From the NCBI GenBank assembly GCA_017615375.1, contig JAGAAH010000190.1, forward strand, positions 1 through 5,299: a stretch of 5,299 nucleotides of DNA, given 5' to 3'. The position numbers were made by a program, and so were the translations under genes. Positions 1 to 4,400 of the stretch are shown piece by piece. The stretch comes from Lachnospiraceae bacterium. Lineage in GTDB: Bacteria > Bacillota > Clostridia > Lachnospirales > Lachnospiraceae. The notes beneath the pieces are model-generated. The model saw nothing but the letters and a program-made list of their open reading frames with translations. It did no database searches and had not been told where the DNA came from. The first letter of the stretch is position 1; each line of letters opens with the position of its first letter.

Positions 1-22
1 TAATTAAAGAATTTCAGCATTT

Positions 23-161
23 TTATCCATTGTTTTTCGCTCCGACGCTTCTTTCCAGACCCTTACTGCCTATTTAGCATACATAAACAAAGGATAATTT
101 TCTTCTTTTTCCTATAGTTATCCATTGTCTCGCAAAATGTTGCGAGTAAAACAAAGGATAA
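23..161. repeat. Array of four TTATCC(A/T)TTGT motifs in alternating orientation
   Basis: An 11-base motif occurs four times in 139 bases. It reads TTATCCATTGT on the plus strand at 23-33 and 118-128. As ACAAAGGATAA, the inverse with one central A/T change, it lies at 87-97 and 151-161. Starts are 64, 31 and 33 bases apart, so copies sit close to multiples of 32 bp (about three helical turns) and orientation alternates. Both inverted copies are preceded by A-rich sequence and followed within 25 bases by a pyrimidine run containing TTCTTCTTTTT, so more than the 11-mer may be duplicated. No open frame covers this stretch. It could be a regulator binding array for a gene beyond the left edge, or remnants of a small palindromic element. 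Function unknown. Confidence 0.6.
118..161. repeat. Compound inverted repeat (hairpin-forming)
   Basis: The core is a perfect 7-bp inverted repeat, CTCGCAA (129-135) and TTGCGAG (140-146), around the tetraloop AATG. It is bracketed by TTATCCATTGT (118-128) and ACAAAGGATAA (151-161), which pair with one mismatch and a four-base TAAA bulge (147-150). The whole could form a hairpin of about 18 bp. Neither strand has a T-tract directly after it, so it is not an intrinsic terminator. It lies beyond the terminator of the XRE gene. Confidence 0.6.
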
Positions 162-190
162 AATCGGCCAATTCTTCTTTTTATGCATTG

Positions 191-227
191 CAAAAGAAAA
201 AGGGCCTCCCTTAATACGAGAAGCCCT
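191..227 (-). terminator. Intrinsic terminator overlapping the end of the XRE gene
   Basis: On the minus strand AGGGCTTCTC (227-218) pairs with GGGAGGCCCT (210-201) over 10 positions, two of them G-U. The loop is GTATTAA, and the tract TTTTTCTTTT follows (201-192). The 5' arm is made of the last sense codons of the XRE gene and the TAA stop (213-211) lies in the loop. A ribosome at the stop codon would cover the hairpin. The plus strand has no T-tract after it, so it works in one direction only. Confidence 0.88.
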
Positions 228-1359
228 CTATGCCTATTGGACAATTAAATCTGTTCTGTTTTGCTGTATCGTCAACATAGGGAGTAATCTTACCCAGAAC
301 AGCTTTGAAGCGCTCTGTATCTCTCACGATGTCGTATCGCTCCTGTTTCAGACGGTCAAAAAGTTCCCCACATTCTGTAAAGGAATGACTCTTAAACAAC
401 GATGCCTTTTTTACCTCATACCCCGAAAGCAGCGTTGAATGTAATGTCTGCTTTTCAGGCAAAGTGTCATGCAGTACTGCATACTTGGCCGCTTCTTCAA
501 GATGGTACAAAGTTTCTTCCGTCTTTCCGATAAGCACTGTCATAGCGGCGATATACCGGTGCGTCTTAGCCAATATCCAGGATTCGTTACCATATTCACC
601 TTCGTATACCACATTCAGAATTTCCAATGACTTTTTGCAAACAGAGATTCTGTCTTCAATAGACATGCTCTCGTCTTGAAAGCCCAAGTCGGACATTCGT
701 TGTACTATGGAATACATATTTTGTACGTATGCCATTAATGCTTCTTTGCAGTGTAACTTGAGTTTTTCCCCTGTATAGAGGTCTTTCAGTTTAAACTCGT
801 ACGACATACTTATTAGAGGCAATTTTTCAGCCAGTTCTATAGCTTCTTCAGTTCTTCCAAGCAACTCAAGTGAGTTTATCTTTTCAAAATTGGCAGTATT
901 GCGAATTATCTGATCTGTACATTCATCCAAAATGCGGTCGGCTATTTCTATCGCTTTTTCGTGGTTGGCTCGCATTTTGGTCTCATCATCGCACCACTCA
1001 AAATTTAACTGGTTGACAAGGAAATTCAGAATAACGTAATTCTTTGGATACTTAACGGCGGCATCCTGAAGAATTTTAACATTATCGCCAATTAATCCCT
1101 TTCGTTCATTTTCCTTAACCAAAGCAATTATCTTATCAGTCTCGCGCTTATCCTTATAGTTTTCCATCCCCATAAGTTCGTCGATAGTAATGCCAAAATA
1201 ATCCGCAATAGCAGGCAGCAATTGAATGTCCGGATAGGTATTACCATTCTCCCAGCGACTGACTGCCTGCTCTGAGACGTTAAATACCGATGCAAGCTGA
1301 GTCTGAGTCATTTCTTTTTCCAATCTGTATTTCTTTATATTTGCGCTTAATGCTATCAT
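211..1359 (-). CDS. XRE-family transcriptional regulator with long helical C-terminal domain
   Basis: A 382-residue DNA-binding regulator. Residues about 4-60 form a classic Cro/C1-type helix-turn-helix: the segment from MTQTQLA (17-23) through SEQAVSRWENG (29-39) to the P43-D44 and DYFGI positions matches the recognition fold well. Residues about 70-380 are helix-rich and charged, with patterns such as AIELAEKLPL and LYHLEEAAKYA that resemble TPR-type helical repeats. This suggests a protein- or peptide-sensing domain, but no ligand can be named. The start is supported by GGAGG (1373-1369) nine bases upstream. A TATAAT box (1456-1451) followed directly by a 17-bp palindrome (1435-1451) suggests autoregulation. 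Lysine codons are about half AAA, unlike the neighbouring genes, which hints at a different origin. The gene ends inside its own terminator. Family certain; targets unknown. Confidence 0.93.
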   Translation of the reverse strand: MIALSANIKKYRLEKEMTQTQLASVFNVSEQAVSRWENGNTYPDIQLLPAIADYFGITIDELMGMENYKDKRETDKIIALVKENERKGLIGDNVKILQDAAVKYPKNYVILNFLVNQLNFEWCDDETKMRANHEKAIEIADRILDECTDQIIRNTANFEKINSLELLGRTEEAIELAEKLPLISMSYEFKLKDLYTGEKLKLHCKEALMAYVQNMYSIVQRMSDLGFQDESMSIEDRISVCKKSLEILNVVYEGEYGNESWILAKTHRYIAAMTVLIGKTEETLYHLEEAAKYAVLHDTLPEKQTLHSTLLSGYEVKKASLFKSHSFTECGELFDRLKQERYDIVRDTERFKAVLGKITPYVDDTAKQNRFNCPIGIEGFSY

Positions 1360-1434
1360 CTGTTCAATCCTCCGTAATAATGTGTATTCGAAGCTTCTGA
1401 ATTCATTATTTCATTGGAAAAAGCAAAAATCAAT

Positions 1435-1456
1435 TACTCATTTGTTGAGTATTATA
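1435..1456 (-). promoter_or_regulatory. Candidate XRE promoter and overlapping palindromic operator
   Basis: On the minus strand a perfect TATAAT (1456-1451) lies about 90 bases before the XRE start. Directly after it is a perfect 17-bp palindrome TACTCA-N5-TGAGTA (1435-1451), where transcription would begin. A Cro/C1-type protein bound there would block initiation. The weak point is the -35: 17 bases upstream the sequence is TTCCTT, a poor match, and TTGAAT (1475-1470) is too close. Promoter moderately supported; operator role inferred from position and symmetry. Confidence 0.5.
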
Positions 1457-1509
1457 CAACTATAGTGAGATTCAAGGAATCAGCTCTCTTATCACCTATG
1501 AAGGAACAT

Positions 1510-1712
1510 TTAGACATTGCTTCCGGCAATAAAAGAATCTTCTCATTCCGCTCAGGTTTACATAACTCTATGGGAAATGTCTAATTCTATTTGTCTGAAG
1601 ATATTTTAGATATAGTAAATCTTTTGCGTCGTTAAAAAGAATGTCTAACTATCTCCGCTTAGTAAATAATTAGATATCCAGCCCTAAATGAGTTTCAAAA
1701 TAAGATGTCTAA
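1510..1712. repeat. Phased array of ATGTCTAA / TTAGA(C/T)AT half-sites
   Basis: This fills much of the non-coding stretch between the XRE gene and the permease terminator (1360-1781). ATGTCTAA occurs exactly at 1577, 1641 and 1705, each 64 bases apart. Its exact inverse TTAGACAT is at 1510, and the one-base variant TTAGATAT is at 1606 and 1670, also 64 apart. Two units therefore have the same layout: ATGTCTAA, 21 bases, TTAGATAT. Outside the motifs the 64-bp units are hardly alike, so this is not a simple tandem duplication. The inverse copies are 96 and 64 bases apart, multiples of 32. Reads best as a multi-site binding region or a badly decayed repeat. No gene or clear promoter was found in it on either strand. 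Confidence 0.6.
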
Positions 1713-1781
1713 TTTTGACCATCTTCTTCGATTCCAGTCAATTTCCTATAATCCCACACCACAAACATCTCTTGACCACAT

Positions 1782-1809
1782 AAAAAGGACCCCGCGCAAA
1801 GCGGAGCCC
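1782..1809 (-). terminator. Intrinsic terminator of the permease
   Basis: On the minus strand GGGCTCCGC (1809-1801) and GCGGGGTCC (1795-1787) form a 9-bp GC-rich stem, with two G-U pairs, around the loop TTTGC. TTTTT (1786-1782) follows. It begins 28 bases after the permease stop codon. It closes the riboswitch-permease transcription unit and insulates the XRE region from it. Confidence 0.93.
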
Positions 1810-1836
1810 ATATTAATCAGATAGCCACTATTAAGC

Positions 1837-3108
1837 TTACGCCCAAACCAACCAGATAAATACATAGCCGATAATAACAGCGGTAAAGGTGAAAGGAATA
1901 CCGATTTTAAAGAAATCTGAGTTCTTAACAGTATATCCTTCCTTCTTAAGGATACCGATACCCGCAACGTTCGCGGAAGCGCCGAAAGGTGTGATATTGC
2001 CGCCGAGGGTCGCGCCGGTAAGGAGTCCGAAGTACAATACAACAGGGTTGATACCAAGCTTAAGCGAAATACCCTGTACAACGGGAAGCATCGCTGCCAC
2101 GTAAGGAATATTGTCGACAAAAGCAGAAATCACTACGGAGCCGAATACGATAATCGTATAAAGTACAAACAGGTTACCGCCGCCGAGGCCTGAGAACCAG
2201 TCGGCAATCTTATCAATGATGCCTGCCTCGGTAATACCTGCGATTACGGTAAAGAGTCCACAGAGCATAAGCAATGTCTGGTAGTCGAGTTCCTTAAGCA
2301 CAAGTTTCAAAGGTGCGGTGCTCTTGCGAGACAACATATTGCGCACGAGCTCGATAATAAAGATTGTCATGCAGATAAGACCGTTCTTAATATCGTCAAT
2401 CACGGGAATCTCGAAGAATGACGCAATAATCAGGCACACAACAACCATCGCAAGCATAATGCCGGGTACATGGTCGGTTACAGGTGTGAGGCGCTCAGCC
2501 GTAACGGGCTGCTTTTGCTTTCTGAATATAAAATAAAGAATCACTACAGTTCCCAAAGCTCCGAACTCAACCGCCCAGAAAATGGAAAACTTACCCTGCC
2601 AGAACAGGAAATCTATGAAGCTCATTCCCGCATATCCGCCGAGAAGAATCGATGTGGTATCGCCTACCAGCGTCGCAGCTCCCTGCAGGTTAGAAGACAC
2701 GGCAATAGAAATAATTACCGGCACGGGATTAATCTTTAACTTCTTACAAATCGCAAGGCCTACGGGCGCAACCATCAGAACGGTCGCAACGTTATCAACA
2801 AATGCCGACACAACGCCCGAAAATACGCACAACGCAATAATCGCCGCGCAGGCATTGGGCATCTTCTTAAGCATAAGGTCCGCAAGTCGCGCAGGCATTC
2901 CCGTCTCAATGAACAGTGTCACAAGACCCATCGTGCCCGCAATCATCATAATTACGTTCCAGTTAATCGCCGAGGGAACCTTCGTCACGGACAATACTCC
3001 GGTCACCACCATGGCCACCGCTCCGCCAAGGGCAAACCACACTCTGTACTTGGAAAAAGCAAGCATTCCAATATACATCAGTACAAAAATAATAAGTGCT
3101 GCTATCAT
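1837..3108 (-). CDS. ArsB/NhaD/SLC13-type ion permease, riboswitch-controlled
   Basis: A 423-residue polytopic inner-membrane carrier of the ion transporter superfamily. It shows the two-fold family repeat: SAFVDN at 101-106 and again at 328-333, each followed by a hydrophobic helix ending in P. Each is paired with a re-entrant glycine-rich motif, NLQGAATLVGDTTS (140-153) and GGNITPFGASANV (369-381). A short polar linker (about 195-215) separates the halves. Conserved Asp and Asn in both repeats (D105/N106, D332/N333) are likely cation-binding, as in ArsB, NhaD and P-protein relatives. Length is normal for the family. AGAGGA lies seven bases before the ATG, and a second in-frame TAA follows six bases after the first. 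No ArsA or ArsR neighbours are present, so arsenite export is not supported by context. The upstream yybP-ykoY-like leader suggests a manganese-linked role. Substrate is inferred, not seen. Confidence 0.85.
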   Translation of the reverse strand: MIAALIIFVLMYIGMLAFSKYRVWFALGGAVAMVVTGVLSVTKVPSAINWNVIMMIAGTMGLVTLFIETGMPARLADLMLKKMPNACAAIIALCVFSGVVSAFVDNVATVLMVAPVGLAICKKLKINPVPVIISIAVSSNLQGAATLVGDTTSILLGGYAGMSFIDFLFWQGKFSIFWAVEFGALGTVVILYFIFRKQKQPVTAERLTPVTDHVPGIMLAMVVVCLIIASFFEIPVIDDIKNGLICMTIFIIELVRNMLSRKSTAPLKLVLKELDYQTLLMLCGLFTVIAGITEAGIIDKIADWFSGLGGGNLFVLYTIIVFGSVVISAFVDNIPYVAAMLPVVQGISLKLGINPVVLYFGLLTGATLGGNITPFGASANVAGIGILKKEGYTVKNSDFFKIGIPFTFTAVIIGYVFIWLVWA

Positions 3109-3180
3109 GTTACTATCCTCTCTTAATCACAATACTCCGGCCCCACTGCCAAAGAAGCCGCAACGAAGCCCCTTAAGCAT

Positions 3181-3214
3181 AATAAAACCGGGCACAGCTC
3201 TCACTACACCCGGT
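3181..3214 (-). terminator. Regulated terminator of the riboswitch expression platform
   Basis: On the minus strand ACCGGGTGTAGT (3214-3203) pairs with GCTGTGCCCGGT (3198-3187) over 12 positions, with a GC-rich base and several G-U pairs near the loop. The loop is the GNRA tetraloop GAGA, and TTTTATT (3187-3181) follows. It sits after the aptamer and about 70 bases before the permease start. Its 5' arm can instead pair with an upstream strand (3245-3236), so it is probably conditional. It would also stop read-through from the 107-residue gene. Confidence 0.88.
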
Positions 3215-3340
3215 AAATCTTCATGATACTCCCATGTATAGTGAACGCTATACATGAGTCTTGCAATTTAAAGTATGCCAGATCTTTCGATCGTGCTGGT
3301 GACTTCCTACGGTTGCCCGCCTGCTACTCCCTCATGAAAC
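3181..3340 (-). ncRNA. Probable yybP-ykoY (manganese) riboswitch leader
   Basis: A cis-acting leader RNA upstream of the permease. P1 is CATGAG (3336-3331) with CTCATG (3258-3253), perfect over six pairs. Directly inside P1 the 5' side reads GGAGTAGC (3330-3323) and the 3' side GCAAGA (3264-3259). These are the hallmark segments flanking P1 in the yybP-ykoY family, recalled from known members and not scored with a model. Inside are a CGG-GCAA-CCG hairpin and an arm with AAGT/ACTT, CCAG/CTGG and GATC-GAAA-GATC. The expression platform is a second hairpin of 11 pairs (3258-3248 with 3241-3231) that takes the P1 3' strand, then the terminator. Family members sense Mn2+ and usually turn on manganese exporters. 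The layout here also fits an ON switch. Confidence 0.8.
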
Positions 3341-3346
3341 AATATG

Positions 3347-3375
3347 AGTTTATATCTTTTATGACTTCCAGTCAA
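3347..3375 (-). promoter_or_regulatory. Candidate promoter of the riboswitch-permease unit
   Basis: On the minus strand TTGACT (3375-3370) is a good -35. The -10 is either TATAAA (3354-3349, spacer 15) or TAAACT (3352-3347, spacer 17). The -35 lies in the last codons of the 107-residue gene and the -10 just after its stop codon. Initiation about seven bases on would start the transcript near 3340, only a few bases before P1 of the aptamer. This agreement supports the assignment. No promoter of similar quality was seen between the terminator and the permease start. Confidence 0.6.
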
Positions 3376-3682
3376 GGAGAGTTGTGGATTTTTGAATCTT
3401 CTGCTTCATATGGTAGCAGAATGTATCAAACTCACCAAAGTCCATTTCTGCCCAACGTCCGCCCATACGTCTCTGAACTTCCTTGGCCGGTAAGTTTAAA
3501 AACGCAATCATCTCGTCGGGGTCATATGCCTGAATTCCCGTTACGGGAGTGCTGTGTCCAAGATACGCCTTGGTGGCATCGGCTATAAAAGTCTTCTCCT
3601 GCTCAAGCTTAGACGCCGCTTCTTCCTCATCTTTTCTTTCAAGCATTTTCTTAAGTGCTGCTAAATTTTCAAGATCGCCCAT
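3359..3682 (-). CDS. Uncharacterised 107-residue charged protein
   Basis: I do not recognise this family. The protein is soluble, with no signal peptide or membrane segment. Residues 1-32 are strongly charged and helix-prone (a run rich in E, K and L, for example KKMLERKDEEEAASKLEQE), possibly a short coiled coil. The C-terminal half is mixed, with DPDEMIAFLNLPAKEVQRRM and an aromatic-rich stretch near the end (W, F, F, F, Y). Coding status is supported by TGGAGA seven bases before the ATG, AAG-rich lysine codons like its neighbours, and position in line with the HAD gene 70 bases upstream. No terminator lies between it and the HAD gene, so it may belong to that transcript. Its last codons contain the -35 of the next unit. 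No function is proposed. Confidence 0.72.
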   Translation of the reverse strand: MGDLENLAALKKMLERKDEEEAASKLEQEKTFIADATKAYLGHSTPVTGIQAYDPDEMIAFLNLPAKEVQRRMGGRWAEMDFGEFDTFCYHMKQKIQKSTTLLDWKS

Positions 3683-3752
3683 ATTTATTCTCCATTTCTT
3701 AAGTGCCCACTTGAATCAATCTTAACGCAACCCAATTAACAAATTGTATGCC

Positions 3753-4388
3753 TTAAGCCAAAGAAAGCAGCTCCCCTATTGTCTTAATGCTGTAATCCTT
3801 TTCAGGAACATCGCCGAATCCATACTCAGCAAAGACAAACTTAATACCCGCCTTCTTAGTGGCAATACAGTCTCCCATTGTATCACCGATATAAACGGTG
3901 TCAAGAGGCTCGAGGCCGTTACGCTCCATCACAAGCTTAATATTCTCATCCTTCTGAAGTTCCGTGCGACCGAAACACTCAAAATCCTTGATAAGTCCCG
4001 TAAGTCCGGTCTTTCTGATGACAAGCTCGATGTATCCGTCCTGACAGTTGCTCACTATGAAAAGGTTGTGATTCTTAGAAAGCTTATGAAGCGTATCATT
4101 CATACCTTCATACGTAAGGTCTTCATCACACTCCGAAAGGGCCGCCTGTTCATACTCACAGCACAGCGAAAGAAGCTCTGCCTTAACACCCGCATCGATA
4201 TCGCCGAACAAATCGTCCGCGATTACATCCATGGGCTTACCGAATTCTTTCTTGAGCATGTCTGCCGTTACTGTAAGTCTTGCAAGTTCCGGCACCGCCA
4301 TCTTAGCGATTGCCTTATTCCACGCGCCTGCCACCACTCCGGTGGTATTCCACAAAGTTCCGTCAATATCAAAAATAAGATTCTTCAT
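3753..4388 (-). CDS. HAD-superfamily hydrolase (phosphoglycolate phosphatase-like, subfamily IA)
   Basis: A 211-residue cytosolic phosphatase with all four HAD motifs. Motif I is FDIDGT (6-11), with D7 the nucleophile and D9 the acid/base. Motif II is IVSNC with S113. Motif III is probably K146 in LQKDEN. Motif IV is IGDTMGD (167-173), giving the Mg2+-binding acidic residues D169 and D173. A helical cap of about 80 residues lies between motifs I and II, as in subfamily IA (PGP/beta-PGM-like). Length is typical. GAGGAG precedes the ATG at a short spacing of about three bases, with an ATG that fits the MKNLIFDIDGT family start. It begins 12 bases after the stop of the NSS transporter, so the two are likely co-transcribed. 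The substrate (phosphoglycolate, a sugar phosphate or a nucleotide) cannot be told from sequence. Confidence 0.92.
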   Translation of the reverse strand: MKNLIFDIDGTLWNTTGVVAGAWNKAIAKMAVPELARLTVTADMLKKEFGKPMDVIADDLFGDIDAGVKAELLSLCCEYEQAALSECDEDLTYEGMNDTLHKLSKNHNLFIVSNCQDGYIELVIRKTGLTGLIKDFECFGRTELQKDENIKLVMERNGLEPLDTVYIGDTMGDCIATKKAGIKFVFAEYGFGDVPEKDYSIKTIGELLSLA

Positions 4389-4400
4389 AGACTCCTCAAA

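Noticed and set aside
23..128. TTATCCATT copies as DnaA boxes (TTATCCACA)
   Set aside because: Two of nine positions differ in the direct copies and three in the inverted ones, and no dnaA, dnaN or AT-rich unwinding region is visible.
1510..1712. The 64-bp spaced motifs as a CRISPR array
   Set aside because: The repeated unit is only 8 bases, half of the copies are inverted, and there are no cas genes. CRISPR repeats are longer and all point the same way.
1746..2120. A 124-codon minus-strand frame overlapping the permease 3' end
   Set aside because: It runs out of frame over conserved permease sequence and through its terminator, and the peptide is low-complexity (S, L and R rich).
1837..3108. 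Naming the permease arsB
   Set aside because: The fold and motifs fit the wider ArsB/NhaD/SLC13 group, but there is no arsR, arsA or arsC nearby and the leader RNA points to manganese, so a specific symbol is not justified.
3127..3180. A 17-codon frame (starts MLKGLRCGFF) between the riboswitch terminator and the permease, possible leader peptide
   Set aside because: It begins right after the terminator T-tract with no ribosome binding site upstream, and it is too short to judge by composition.
3223..3588. Plus-strand open frames at 2582-3226, 3223-3588, 3744-4424 and 4648-5055
   Set aside because: They lie opposite well-supported minus-strand genes or the riboswitch, show no recognisable domains, and lack convincing start signals. 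They arise from the regular codon pattern of the opposite strand.
3699..3746. Small inverted repeats AAGTG-CC-CACTT (3699-3710) and CAATT-N4-AATTG (3733-3746) between the HAD gene and the 107-residue gene
   Set aside because: Stems are five bases, one has a two-base loop, and no T-tract follows. Too weak to call a terminator or operator.
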